NCBI GenBank assembly: GCA_016296165.1
Contig: JAEDJV010000014.1
Coordinates: 1-32,327, forward strand
Length of the DNA: 32,327 bases
Direction: 5' to 3'
DNA from: Oscillospiraceae bacterium
GTDB lineage: Bacteria; Bacillota; Clostridia; Oscillospirales; Ruminococcaceae
In this document: piece by piece, positions 7,078-17,400 of the stretch
How the letters are laid out: each line of letters begins with the position of its first letter
How positions within the stretch are numbered: position 1 is the stretch's first letter
The notes under the pieces: model-generated
Told to the model about the DNA's origin: nothing
The model's input: only the letters and a program-made list of their open reading frames with translations
Database searches by the model: none
Made by a program: the position numbers and the translations under genes

Positions 7078-8259
7078 ATGAAAGAAACGATAAGCTGGAT
7101 TTGTCTGTCAAAAATATTCGGACCGGCAAATCAGAATTTATGGAAACTTATGAATGCCTGCTCATGTGCAGCAGAAGGATATCAGAAGGTTTCAGAAGGA
7201 AGATTTCAACTTACATCATGGGAGAAAAAGCAGTTTTTAACTTTTTCTCAGGAATCGGCTGCTGTTATAATAAAACAGTGCAGCGAGAAGAATATACAAA
7301 TTATAACATATACAGATGAGAGATATCCGTCAAAGTTAAAGACAATATATAATCCGCCTGCTGTTTTATATGCACTCGGAAATACTGATTGTCTTAAAGA
7401 GGAAATATCATTGTCTGTTGTCGGAACGCGATATCCGTCAGAATACAGTTACGGTGCTGCAAGGAAAATATCCGGAGAACTGGCACAAACAGGTTTTGTA
7501 ATAGTGAGTGGATTTGCTGCCGGAATTGATTCAGCAGCTCACAGAGGTACACTGGATACCGGAGGGAAAACCATTGCAGTTTTAGGCTGCGGAGTAGATG
7601 TTGATTATCCAAGGGCTAACAGCGATATACGGGATGCTGTCCTGAAAAATGGTCTGTTTATTTCAGAATTTCCGCCGGGTACTCCCCCTCTTGGAAAGAA
7701 TTTTCCCTTGAGAAACAGGATAATATCCGGACTTTCACTTGGCGTATTTGTTGTTGAAGCACCTCTTTCAAGCGGTGCACTCATAACTGCAGATTCAGCT
7801 ATAGAACAGGGAAGAGATGTATTTTGTCTTCCTCCCTGTGATATTTTCAGTAAAAGTTATCAGGGTGTGGTAAAATATCTGCGTGATGGTGCAGTTCCGG
7901 TTTTCAGTTACCTTGATATTATATATGAATATTTCACTAATTTTACTCATAAAATATCGTCTGTAAGACCATCAGATGAATACTCACAGGCAAGATCCGA
8001 TTCATCCGTGTATGCTGAAAAGAAAAAAAGAAAAGCTGCAGATATTCCTGTTCCGGAAGAAAAGAAAACCGGTGATTATGAACATCTGGATGAAGAACAG
8101 AGAAAGATTACTGATGCTCTTATGGAGAGAAATCTTCATATTGATGAGCTTTGTGAATGTACAGGCATGGTTATGGCTGATTTGCTGATGAATATAACAG
8201 AGCTTGAACTTTCAGGAATTATTTTATCACTTCCTGGTAAAATATACGCTCTTGTATAA
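7078..8259 (+). CDS. dprA: DNA-processing protein DprA
   Basis: DprA (Smf) binds incoming single-stranded DNA during natural transformation and loads RecA; it is also widely kept in bacteria not known to be transformable. The protein has 393 residues. Seen: an N-terminal helical region, then the Rossmann-like domain with SVVGTRYPSEYSYGAARKIS, VIVSGFAAGIDSAAHRG, TIAVLGCGVDVDYPRAN, ISEFPPGTPPLGKNFPLRNR, IISGLS and EAPLSSGALITADSAIEQGR, and a C-terminal winged-helix-like segment after about residue 340. GGAG at 7064-7067 lies about 10 bases before the ATG. It sits upstream of topA, as in Bacillus and many Clostridia. Confidence 0.95.
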   Translation: MKETISWICLSKIFGPANQNLWKLMNACSCAAEGYQKVSEGRFQLTSWEKKQFLTFSQESAAVIIKQCSEKNIQIITYTDERYPSKLKTIYNPPAVLYALGNTDCLKEEISLSVVGTRYPSEYSYGAARKISGELAQTGFVIVSGFAAGIDSAAHRGTLDTGGKTIAVLGCGVDVDYPRANSDIRDAVLKNGLFISEFPPGTPPLGKNFPLRNRIISGLSLGVFVVEAPLSSGALITADSAIEQGRDVFCLPPCDIFSKSYQGVVKYLRDGAVPVFSYLDIIYEYFTNFTHKISSVRPSDEYSQARSDSSVYAEKKKRKAADIPVPEEKKTGDYEHLDEEQRKITDALMERNLHIDELCECTGMVMADLLMNITELELSGIILSLPGKIYALV

Positions 8260-8266
8260 AAAAGCT

Positions 8267-8295
8267 TTGACAAATCCGGACAAATCAATTATACT
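8267..8295 (+). promoter_or_regulatory. Sigma-A promoter of topA
   Basis: TTGACA at 8267-8272 and TATACT at 8290-8295 are separated by 17 bases, just after the dprA stop. topA can therefore be transcribed independently of dprA. Confidence 0.8.
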
Positions 8296-8346
8296 ATATA
8301 TTATTGCGAATACTAATATTTCATAAAAATGGAAAAGGAGAATAAA

Positions 8347-10428
8347 ATGTCTGATCTTGTTATAGTAGAGTCTCCTGCCAAGGCTAAGACAATACAAAAA
8401 TATCTTGGTCCCGGTTATGAGGTAATTGCCTCAATGGGACATATCAGAGATCTGCCTAAGTCAAAGATAGGTGTGGATCTTGAAAATGATTTTGAACCTA
8501 TTTACACAGATATGAAGGGTAAAGAGGATGTAATAAAAGAACTGAAAAAATACGCTAAAAAATGCGATAAAGTATATCTTGCAACTGACCCGGATAGAGA
8601 AGGTGAAGCAATATCATGGCATATAGCACAGATGCTTGGACTTGATCTTGAGGACAATAACAGGGTTGCTTTTAACGAAATCACAAAATTTGGCGTTCAG
8701 AACGGAATGAGCAATCCGCATAAAATAGATATAGATCTTGTTAATGCACAGCAGGCAAGACGAATCCTTGACCGTATCCTTGGATACAAGTTAAGTCCGT
8801 TTCTCTGGAGAAAGGTTAAGAGAGGACTGTCAGCAGGACGTGTTCAGTCAGTTGCAGTAAGTCTTGTTGTTGACAGAGAAAATGAAATAAGAAAATTTGT
8901 TACACAGGAATACTGGAGTATCGACGGTAAGTTTACTGCTCCTTCCAGCAGAAAAGTATTTTCTGCAAAGCTTGCGACAATCGACTCAAAGAAAGCTGAA
9001 CTTAAAACCGAATCAGAGACAAATACTGTTCTGTCATCACTTCAGAACGAAGAGTTTAAGATTACAAAGGTTAAGAAGAGAGTGACAAAGAGACAGCCGG
9101 CTCCTCCGTATATTACATCAACACTTCAGCAGGAGGCTTCAAGAAGAATGGGCTTCCAGGCGAGAAGAACAATGAAGGCAGCCCAGGAGCTGTATGAAGG
9201 TATTGAGATAAATGACCTTGGGCTTGTTGGTCTTATCACATATATGAGAACAGACAGTCTTCGTGTATCTGATGAAGCAAAACAGGCTGCAGCAGAATAT
9301 ATAAAGAATAAATTTGGCAAAGAGTATCTTCCGCCGTCACCAAGAGAATACAAGTCAAAGAAAAATGCACAGGATGCACATGAAGCTATCAGACCTTCAA
9401 TGCCTGAACTTGATCCTGAATCAGTAAAGGACAGCCTGACAACTGACCAGTACAAAGTGTATAAGCTTATCTGGGAACGTTTTATTGCAAGTCAGATGGC
9501 AAATGCTCTGCTTGATACAATGTCAGCAGAGATTCAGGCCGGAAACTGTACATTTACAGCGTCTGGCTATTCGGTTAAGTTCAAGGGATTTTCTGTTCTT
9601 CATGTTGAGTCAAAGGACTCAAATCCTGATGAAGAGGAGAACAAGGAACTCCCGCCTCTTGAAGAAGGCGATGTACTGAAGGTTAAGTCACTTGGCGGAA
9701 ATCAGCATTTTACTCAGCCACCTTCAAGATATACTGAGGCTACTCTTATCAAGACACTTGAAGAGAACGGAATAGGCCGTCCAAGTACGTATGCGCCTAC
9801 TATTACTACAATTACATCACGTATGTATGTAGAGCGTGACGGTAAGCAGCTCAAGCCTACAGTACTGGGCGAAGTTACGACCGAACTGATGAAAGATCAT
9901 TTTTCTAATATTGTAAATGCAAAGTTTACTGCCAATATGGAAACAAATCTGGATGATGTTGAACGCGGCGAAAAGGACTGGAAGAGTACACTAAAAGAAT
10001 TTTACGAAGATTTTGATTCAACACTTGCAAAGGCAGAGGTTGCCATGGAAGGAAAAAGAGTCAAGATACCTAGTGAAGAAACTGATGTTGTCTGTGACAT
10101 GTGCGGAAAGAACATGGTAATAAAAATAGGACGTTTCGGGAAGTTTCTTGCATGTCCTGGATTCCCGGAGTGTACAAACACAAAGAAGATAGTTCAGGCT
10201 ACGAAGGGTGTATGTCCTCTCTGCGGAAATACAGTTATTGCGCAGAAGTCCAAGAAGGGAAGAAATTTCTTCGGTTGTGAAAAGTATCCTGATTGTACAT
10301 TTATGACATGGAATACTCCTATCGAAGACAAATGTCCAAAGTGTTCATCAACACTTTTCAAGAAGGGCGGAAAAGCAGGAAAGATTCTTTGTGAAAAGCC
10401 TGGATGTGGTTATGAGAGAGGTCTGTAA
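8347..10428 (+). CDS. topA: DNA topoisomerase I (type IA)
   Basis: Relaxes negatively supercoiled DNA through a covalent 5'-phosphotyrosine intermediate. The start is the ATG at 8347, because AAGGAG (8335-8340) is 6 bases upstream; an in-frame ATG at 8329 lies before that site. The protein is 693 residues. Seen: the Toprim domain starting MSDLVIVESPAKAKTIQKYL with DPDREGEAISWH near residue 83; KRGLSAGRVQSVA; the catalytic block GLVGLITYMRTDSLRVS with the active-site Tyr at about residue 299; and DAHEAIRPS. Three C-terminal four-cysteine zinc ribbons follow: CDMCGK with CPGFPEC, CPLCGN with CEKYPDC, and CPKCSS with CEKPGC. It stops 3 bases before trmFO, an arrangement also found in Bacillus. 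Confidence 0.97.
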   Translation: MSDLVIVESPAKAKTIQKYLGPGYEVIASMGHIRDLPKSKIGVDLENDFEPIYTDMKGKEDVIKELKKYAKKCDKVYLATDPDREGEAISWHIAQMLGLDLEDNNRVAFNEITKFGVQNGMSNPHKIDIDLVNAQQARRILDRILGYKLSPFLWRKVKRGLSAGRVQSVAVSLVVDRENEIRKFVTQEYWSIDGKFTAPSSRKVFSAKLATIDSKKAELKTESETNTVLSSLQNEEFKITKVKKRVTKRQPAPPYITSTLQQEASRRMGFQARRTMKAAQELYEGIEINDLGLVGLITYMRTDSLRVSDEAKQAAAEYIKNKFGKEYLPPSPREYKSKKNAQDAHEAIRPSMPELDPESVKDSLTTDQYKVYKLIWERFIASQMANALLDTMSAEIQAGNCTFTASGYSVKFKGFSVLHVESKDSNPDEEENKELPPLEEGDVLKVKSLGGNQHFTQPPSRYTEATLIKTLEENGIGRPSTYAPTITTITSRMYVERDGKQLKPTVLGEVTTELMKDHFSNIVNAKFTANMETNLDDVERGEKDWKSTLKEFYEDFDSTLAKAEVAMEGKRVKIPSEETDVVCDMCGKNMVIKIGRFGKFLACPGFPECTNTKKIVQATKGVCPLCGNTVIAQKSKKGRNFFGCEKYPDCTFMTWNTPIEDKCPKCSSTLFKKGGKAGKILCEKPGCGYERGL

Positions 10429-10431
10429 TAA

Positions 10432-11730
10432 ATGGCAGTAAAAGTAATAGGTGCCGGACTTGCCGGATGTGAAGCGGCATGGCAGACGGCAAATGCCGGA
10501 ATAGAAACAGAACTCTATGAGATGAAACCACTGAAATATTCGCCGGCCCATCACTATGAAGGCATGGCGGAGCTTGTATGTTCAAATTCACTCAAAGCTG
10601 CACGAATCGATTCAGCATGCGGTCTTCTTAAAGAAGAAATGAGACGACTGGGTTCACTTATCGTTCCATGTGCTGAAGAGACAAAAGTGGAAGCCGGCGG
10701 TGCGCTTGCGGTTGACAGAAAGAAATTTTCAGATCTTGTTACTGAAAGGATAAAGTCTCATCCCCTGATAAGAGTAATATCAGAAGAAGTTACAGCGATA
10801 CCGGAGGGAGACGTAATCATTGCCACAGGACCACTTACATCCGGAGCCTTTGCTGATTCGATAGCGGAAAGATGCGGCAGTTATCTTAGTTTTTTTGATG
10901 CTGCTGCTCCGATAGTTACTTATGACAGTCTTGACAAGGAACTTGTGTTCTTTGCGTCACGTTATGACAAAGGGGATGCAGATTATATCAACTGTCCTAT
11001 GAACAAGGAAGAATATGAACTTTTCTATCATGAACTTATAAATGCGGAATCAGCTCCGCTTAAGGAATTTGACAGAGAATCCTTTAAGGTTTATGAAGGT
11101 TGTATGCCTGTTGAGGTTCTGGCCAGACGCGGTGAGGATACAATGCGGTTCGGTCCGCTAAAACCGGTTGGTCTTATCGATAAAAGGACAGGAAAGAGAC
11201 CTTATGCTGTTGTACAGTTAAGAAAAGAAAACAGAGAAGGAACTATGTATAACCTGGTTGGATTTCAGACCAATCTGAAGTTCGGTGAACAGAAAAGAGT
11301 ATTTTCACTGATTCCGGGTCTTCAGAATGCTGAGTTTGTCAGGTACGGTGTTATGCACAGAAATTCATTTATTAACAGTCCGGCTCTTCTTAAGGCTACT
11401 TTCGAGATGAAAAACTGCCCGGGAGTTTTCTTCGCAGGGCAGATAACAGGCGTTGAAGGTTACGTGGAATCAGCGGCAAGCGGAATAATGGCTGGAATTA
11501 ATATGGCTGCAAAAATGAAGGGTAAACCTGAGTTTATAATGCCTCCTGAAACTATGACAGGAGCCCTTTCAGCGTATATAAGTGACAGTTTCAATGAGGA
11601 AAATTTTCAGCCTATGGGTTCAAACATGGGCATTCTTCCTGAACTGCCGGAAAGAATAAAGGATAAAAAGAAGAAGTACCAGATGTACGCCGACAGAGCA
11701 CTTATGAAACTCGGCGAACTTATTGATTAA
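10432..11730 (+). CDS. trmFO: Methylenetetrahydrofolate-dependent tRNA U54 methyltransferase TrmFO
   Basis: A flavoenzyme (formerly Gid) that forms 5-methyluridine at position 54 of the tRNA T-loop using methylenetetrahydrofolate and NAD(P)H. The 432-residue length is typical. Seen: the FAD-binding start MAVKVIGAGLAGCEAAWQTA; ELYEMKPLKYSPAHH; LVCSNSLKA with the conserved Cys; ALAVDRKKFS; the central GCMPVEVLARRGEDTMRFGP and LKPVGL; and the C-terminal flavin block GVFFAGQITGVEGYVESAAS. It begins 3 bases after the topA stop, with GAGAGAGG inside the topA end as a ribosome-binding site, so it is very likely cotranscribed with topA. Confidence 0.97.
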   Translation: MAVKVIGAGLAGCEAAWQTANAGIETELYEMKPLKYSPAHHYEGMAELVCSNSLKAARIDSACGLLKEEMRRLGSLIVPCAEETKVEAGGALAVDRKKFSDLVTERIKSHPLIRVISEEVTAIPEGDVIIATGPLTSGAFADSIAERCGSYLSFFDAAAPIVTYDSLDKELVFFASRYDKGDADYINCPMNKEEYELFYHELINAESAPLKEFDRESFKVYEGCMPVEVLARRGEDTMRFGPLKPVGLIDKRTGKRPYAVVQLRKENREGTMYNLVGFQTNLKFGEQKRVFSLIPGLQNAEFVRYGVMHRNSFINSPALLKATFEMKNCPGVFFAGQITGVEGYVESAASGIMAGINMAAKMKGKPEFIMPPETMTGALSAYISDSFNEENFQPMGSNMGILPELPERIKDKKKKYQMYADRALMKLGELID

Positions 11731-11744
11731 GGCAGGAATTAATT

Positions 11745-12758
11745 ATGATTAATGTTATAGTTGACGCATTTGGCGGTGACAATGCACCAGATGCGGTTGT
11801 AGAAGGCAGCATTATGGCTGTTCAGAATCTCGGAATAAAAGTTACACTTGTAGGAAATGAAAAGAAGATACATGAGATAGCTGAAAAAAATAATTACAGT
11901 CTTGTCGGTTTAGATGTAGTTCATGCTGAAACTGTAATTGATGTTCACGAAGATCCTAAATCAATTCTTAAGTCAAGAAAAGACTGTTCGATGGCAGTTG
12001 GATTTCAGCTTCTTCGTGACGGAAAAGGTGATGCTTTTGTAAGTGCCGGAAGTACCGGTGCACTTCTTATGGGCGCCACTTTTATTGCAAAGAGACTCAA
12101 AGGTATAAAGAGAGCTGCTCTGTCACCTTTACTCCCTACAGAAACCGGTTATATGATTCTCCTTGACGGCGGTGCAAATATTGACTGCAGTCCGGAAGCA
12201 CTGCTGCAGTTTGCAGTTATGGGTTCCGCCTATATGGAAAAAGTTATGAATATTACTTCTCCAAGAGTTGGTCTTCTCAATATCGGTACAGAAGATACAA
12301 AGGGTCGTGATCTTGAAAAGGATACATATAAACTGCTCTCAGAAGCTCCGGTAAATTTTGTAGGAAATATAGAAGCGCGTGAACTTCCGTTTGGCAAATG
12401 TGATGTATTGGTAACTGACGGTTATTCAGGAAATATTGCACTCAAGCTCTATGAGGGAATGGGACTTTATTTTGCTGGTGTTTTAAAGGGAATGCTTAAG
12501 AAAAATGTTAAAACAAAGATTGCTGCCTCTCTCCTTATGGGAGAAGTAAAGGATTTTAAGAAAAAGATGGACTATTCTGAGGTAGGCGGAGCAGTAATGC
12601 TTGGAATAGCCGGAACAGTAATAAAAGCACATGGTAGTTCTGATGCAAAGGCTTTTTACAATGCAATCCGTCAGGCGAAGGAATGTGTTGACGGAGGCAT
12701 AACAGACCAGATTTCACTATATCTGGATTCTCAGAAGGGAGGAAATGACGTTGACTGA
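11745..12758 (+). CDS. plsX: Phosphate acyltransferase PlsX
   Basis: Converts acyl-ACP and phosphate to acyl-phosphate, the acyl donor for PlsY in phospholipid synthesis; a peripheral membrane enzyme. The 337-residue protein shows INVIVDAFGGDNAPDAVVEG at the N-terminus, SAGSTGALLMGATFIAKRLK, RAALSPLLPTETG, LLDGGANIDCSPEALLQFAV, LLNIGTEDTKGRDLEKDTY, FVGNIEAREL and DVLVTDGYSGNIALKLYEG, all PlsX hallmarks. Many Firmicutes place acpP between plsX and rnc. Here rnc follows directly and overlaps the plsX end, so the acyl carrier protein must be encoded elsewhere. Confidence 0.97.
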   Translation: MINVIVDAFGGDNAPDAVVEGSIMAVQNLGIKVTLVGNEKKIHEIAEKNNYSLVGLDVVHAETVIDVHEDPKSILKSRKDCSMAVGFQLLRDGKGDAFVSAGSTGALLMGATFIAKRLKGIKRAALSPLLPTETGYMILLDGGANIDCSPEALLQFAVMGSAYMEKVMNITSPRVGLLNIGTEDTKGRDLEKDTYKLLSEAPVNFVGNIEARELPFGKCDVLVTDGYSGNIALKLYEGMGLYFAGVLKGMLKKNVKTKIAASLLMGEVKDFKKKMDYSEVGGAVMLGIAGTVIKAHGSSDAKAFYNAIRQAKECVDGGITDQISLYLDSQKGGNDVD

Positions 12759-13437
12759 ACTGGAAGAAAAGATTCATTATCAGTTTAAGGACAAAAAGAT
12801 TCTGACAGAAGCACTTTCCCATTCATCATACGCCAATGAAAACAAGAGAAACAGAAGAAGTAATGAACGTCTCGAATTTCTCGGTGACAGTGTACTTTCA
12901 ATAGTTGTATCACAGTATCTTTTCGAACATTTTTCTCATCTTCCTGAAGGCGAACTTACTAAAATAAGAGCCTCACTGGTTTGTGAAAAATCACTTCATA
13001 TTTTTGCAAAACAAATTGATCTCGGAAAGTATCTTCTTCTTGGAAAAGGCGAAGAAAATACAGGAGGCAGGGAAAGACCTTCAATACTGGCTGACGCATT
13101 TGAAGCACTTATCGCTGCTATTTTTCTTGACGGCGGACTTGAAACTGCAAGGGCACATATCCTGAGATTTATTCCGGAAGATGTTGAGGCTCAGCGTCAT
13201 GCTGCATTTAATGACTATAAAACCATTCTTCAGGAAGTAATACAGCAAAATCCGGAGGAAAAGGTTGAGTACGTTATAGTTGACCAGACAGGTCCTGATC
13301 ATAACAAGGCGTTTACAGTAAACGTCTGTCTGAATTCAAACATTATTGGTGTCGGTACCGGAAAGAGCAAGAAGGAAGCAGAACAGATGGCTGCAAGAGA
13401 AGCTCTTAATCTTATGGGATACAATGAAGCACAGTAA
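12745..13437 (+). CDS. rnc: Ribonuclease III
   Basis: A double-strand-specific endoribonuclease that matures rRNA precursors and processes structured mRNAs. Seen: the catalytic signature NERLEFLGDSVL near residues 40-51, the second acidic block ADAFEALIAAIFLDGG near 112-127, and a C-terminal double-stranded-RNA-binding domain from about 155, ending in the Gly/Ala/Lys-rich GKSKKEAEQMAAREAL. The 230-residue length is normal. The start is ambiguous: AAGGGAGG at 12735-12742 is only 2 bases from the ATG at 12745 but 8 bases from the in-frame TTG at 12751, so TTG may be the used codon. Either start overlaps the end of plsX, implying translational coupling. Confidence 0.96.
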   Translation: MTLTELEEKIHYQFKDKKILTEALSHSSYANENKRNRRSNERLEFLGDSVLSIVVSQYLFEHFSHLPEGELTKIRASLVCEKSLHIFAKQIDLGKYLLLGKGEENTGGRERPSILADAFEALIAAIFLDGGLETARAHILRFIPEDVEAQRHAAFNDYKTILQEVIQQNPEEKVEYVIVDQTGPDHNKAFTVNVCLNSNIIGVGTGKSKKEAEQMAAREALNLMGYNEAQ

Positions 13438-14407
13438 TATTTCGATATTCATTCCTCATACAGGATGTCCCCATATGTGCAGTTTCTGCAATCAGCATAC
13501 TATAAGCGGGGCACAGCATACACCTTCAGGAGAGGAAGTTAAAAAAATATGCAGAGAAGCGTTTTCATATATTAAGAATAAGGAAAACTCAGAAATAGCT
13601 TTTTTTGGCGGAAGTTTTACTGCTGTTCCGGAAAAATACCGTATAGAGCTCCTTGAAAGTGTTCAGGAATTTTTATGTGAAGACGGGTTCAGAGGGATAC
13701 GGATTTCCACAAGACCTGACTGTATTGATGAAAAGATACTTAACGAACTGAAAAAATATAATGTCACAGCAATAGAACTTGGATGTCAGAGTATGGACGA
13801 TAAAGTACTTAAAATGAACGAGAGAGGTCATACTTCTGAATGTGTGACAAGGGCTTCAGAACTTATCCGTTCGTATGGTTTTGAACTTGGACATCAGATG
13901 ATGACCGGACTTTATGGTTCTACTCCGGAAAAGGACAGTGAAACTGCAGATAAAATAATTGCTCTTAAGCCGGATACAGTAAGAATCTATCCTACTGTTA
14001 TTCTTGAGGGAACAAAACTGGCACAGCTTTACCGCGATGGCATTTACAAGGTTTACAGCCTTGATGATATGGTTGAACAATGCAGTGACTATATGGAGAG
14101 ATTCCGGCAAAACGATATACGGATAATAAAATGCGGTCTCCATGCCTCTGAAACTGTTGAAGGCGATATGGTTGCAGGATATTATCATCCGGCATTTCGG
14201 GAACTGTGTGAAAGCCGAATCTTCAGAAACAGACTGGATGCTGAACTTGAGGAAGGCAGTTACAATATATATGTCAGACCGGATCTTGTCAGCAAGGTAA
14301 CGGGACAGAAGCGTTCGAATATAAAATATTTCAGCCTGAAAGGAATTAATTTGAAAATTATTCCTGCAGAGCAGAAGGAAGAAATAAATGTACTTAAAAT
14401 CACTTGA
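13424..14407 (+). CDS. Elp3-like radical SAM protein of unknown substrate
   Basis: A 327-residue protein with the radical SAM cluster motif in GCPHMCSFCNQH (cysteines at 15, 19 and 22), followed by FFGGSFTAVP, GIRISTRPDCID, ELGCQSMDDKVLKMNERGH and GFELGHQMMTGLYGSTPEKD. These are features of the Elp3/MiaB-like radical SAM fold (COG1243-like). There is no C-terminal GNAT acetyltransferase domain as in full Elp3, so tRNA U34 carboxymethylation cannot be assumed. The frame stays open upstream to 13346, but conserved sequence begins after the ATG at 13424, which overlaps the rnc end by 14 bases; the stop overlaps smc by 20. To my knowledge genes like this recur beside rnc-smc in Clostridia. The reaction is unknown, with RNA modification a reasonable guess. 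Confidence 0.85.
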   Translation: MKHSNISIFIPHTGCPHMCSFCNQHTISGAQHTPSGEEVKKICREAFSYIKNKENSEIAFFGGSFTAVPEKYRIELLESVQEFLCEDGFRGIRISTRPDCIDEKILNELKKYNVTAIELGCQSMDDKVLKMNERGHTSECVTRASELIRSYGFELGHQMMTGLYGSTPEKDSETADKIIALKPDTVRIYPTVILEGTKLAQLYRDGIYKVYSLDDMVEQCSDYMERFRQNDIRIIKCGLHASETVEGDMVAGYYHPAFRELCESRIFRNRLDAELEEGSYNIYVRPDLVSKVTGQKRSNIKYFSLKGINLKIIPAEQKEEINVLKIT

Positions 14408-17400
14408 ATTACATGGTTTCAAATCCTTTCCGGATAAAGTAAAGCTTACTTTTGATGAAGGACTGACAGGTGTAGTAGGGCCAAACGGCAGTGGAAAAAG
14501 TAATATTGGTGATGCGGTCAGATGGGTGCTCGGTGAGCAGTCAACAAAGACACTTCGCGGAAACAAGATGGAAGATGTTATTTTTTCCGGTACTACAGCG
14601 AGAAAAGCGGCAGGATTTGCTGAGGTTACTCTTACAATTGACAACAGTACAGGTGAACTTCATCATGATGATAAGGAAGTAGCTGTAACAAGAAAGATAT
14701 ACCGCAGCGGTGACAGTGAATACAGAATTAACGGAAAGAGCGTTCGTCTCAGGGATATCAATGAACTGTTTATGGATACAGGACTTGGACGTGACGGATA
14801 TTCAATTATCGGTCAGGGACGTATCGCAGAGATAGTCGGTGCCAAGAGCACAGAGAGACGGGATATCTTTGAAGAAGCCGCCGGTATATCAAAATTCCGA
14901 TATAAAAAAGCGGAAGCGCAGAGGAAACTTTCACAGGCACAGGAAAACCTGAACAGACTTCAGGATATTGTGTCAGAGCTTGAATCAAGAATAGAGCCTC
15001 TGAAAAAACAATCTGAAAAAGCTCAGAAATTTCTTGTGCTCGCTGAAGACAGAAAGAGACTTGAGATTTCTCTGTGGACTAATAATCTTGCTGATCTGAA
15101 AAAGAGTATAGACAAGATTTCAGAGGATTCACTTATCTATACTGCTCAGTATGAAAATATTGAGAGTCAGATAGAACGCGAGGAAAAGCAGATTCAGGAT
15201 GCATATGACCAGATGCGTGAAATTACGGTAAAAATTGATGAATTCAAGCAGCTTATACTTGATACTGAGAGAGAATCATCCGATTATCGTTCATGCATTG
15301 CTGTATGTGAAAATGATATTCGTCACAGCGAGAGTATTATTGAATCAATAAAGGTAAAACAGAATAACGAGGAAAATTCCAGAAAAGCAATTTCTGAAAA
15401 AATTTCTGCGCTTGAAAAAAAACTCTCGGAAAGTGAAGCAGAAGTTTCAAAAACAGACCGCGAACTTAAAATGACCGAAAAGAGTTTTGAGGATATTGAG
15501 CGTGAAGCAAACGAGGCTGAAAAGAATTTCGGTGATAAGGAAAGTTATATCAACAGTCTTTATCTTAAGCAGAGTGAAATAAAACTTGATATTGCCGCAG
15601 CTGTATCCAGAAAAGAGGATGCACAGAATCAGCTGAAAGAGACTGAAGCTCAGATTGATAATTTTAGTCAGACTGTAAGTAAGTATGAAGAGGAAATAAA
15701 ACAGGCCAGAGAGACATTGACGATAATAGAAGAAAAAGAAAAGGAGTCTGAAAATAAGATCTCCGGTCTCTCTATGGTTTATAAAAAGAAAAAAGAGTCT
15801 TTTGATGAGCTTAAGCAGAGTTTTGAAGATATGACTCTGGAGATGAAGGAAAAACAGCAGCGCTCAAAAGTACTGACTGATCTTGAGAACAGTATGGAAG
15901 GCTTTAATTACAGCGTCAAAGAAGTAATGAAAGCGTCAAAAAATCAACGGATTTCCGGAATTTACGGAACAGTTGCCCAGCTTATTACTGTAGACAGTCG
16001 TTTTGCTACAGCGATTGAAACTGCGCTCGGAGGAGCATTGCAGAATATTATCGTTAAAAATGAAGATACAGCAAAGAGATGTATTGCACTTCTTAAGGAG
16101 CTAAAAAAGGGACGAGCTACTTTTTTACCGGTTACATCAATAAAGCCGTATGAATTTCACGATAATGGTGTGAGAAATGAATCGGGATTTATGGCTGTAG
16201 CCGATGAGATTGTTCAGTGTGATGATGAATTTAAGAAGATTATGAGCAATCTTCTTGGACGAACTGTCATTGCGGAAGATATAGATTATGCAGCGGTTAT
16301 TGCGAAAAAATATTCGTACAAATTCAGAATAGTAACCATAGACGGACAGGTTATCAATGCCGGAGGTTCGTTTACAGGTGGATCTGCGGTTCAGTCACAT
16401 GGTATGCTTTCAAGAAAAAATGAGATATCAGAACTTAACGAGCAGATAAAAATCCTTGAAAAGAAATCAGCATGTGCAAGAGATGAGGCACAGAAAATAA
16501 AAGCAGAGGCTGAGAAACTGAGACTTGAGACCGAAGCTGAAAATGACAGAAAGCAGAAGTTCAGCGAAGACAAGCTAAGTTTCAGGTCAGAGATAAAGAG
16601 TCTTGAACAGATTATTCAGCAGTCTGAAGCCCAGTTTAAAAACTATTCAGACAGCAGGGAAAGGCTTAATAATACCATTTCAGAAGCAGAATTTCGTGAA
16701 CAGAAATCCTCTGAGGAATTAAAAAAGATAACTGAGGATATTCAGAATGTTCAGTCCAAAATAGATTCTCAGCAGAGTATAAAAGAAACTCTTATCACAA
16801 GAAGAAAAGAACTTTCTGATAAACTGTATGAACTTAAGTTAAAGCGTATGGAAGCACAGAAAGCATGTGAGTCAGTAAAACTTGAGATAAGTCACAGCCA
16901 GAGTGATGCTGTAAATCTTAAGGAAAACGCAAAACAGCTCCTGGAAGAACTTGAGAAGAATCTCAAAGTAATAGAAAAATGCAGGTCAGAGATTCACAGA
17001 AATAATCATGAACTTGAAAAGGCTGCAGAAAGAACCGAAGATTACAGGGAGAAGATAAATGCTTCATCCAGACAGCATAGTGAAAAGGAACAGGCTGTTA
17101 CCCAAATGCGTTCAAATCTAAAGGGAATAAACGAAGACAAGGAACGCATCTCACGAGAGATATCCAGACTTGATGAAAAGAAGATAAACACACAGCGGGA
17201 CTATGACAGTATTATTTCGCGTATGTGGGAAAACTATGAGCTTACACGTTCAGAAGCAGAGCAGATAGCAGTTAAACTTGATAATATTCAGGCGGCACAG
17301 AAGCAGCTCAATGAAGTTAAAAATGCAATAAAAGCTCTTGGAAGCATTAACGTTGCTGCTATTGAAGAATATAAGGAAGTGTCCGAAAGATACGGATTTT

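Noticed and set aside
13346..13423. N-terminal extension of the radical SAM protein within rnc
   Set aside because: The extension (MVSVPERARRKQNRW...) is an out-of-frame reading of the rnc dsRNA-binding domain. Conserved sequence begins at the ATG at 13424.
13856..14644. A 262-residue minus-strand open frame across the radical SAM gene and the start of smc
   Set aside because: Both overlapped plus-strand genes are firmly identified by conserved motifs. The antisense product resembles no known protein.
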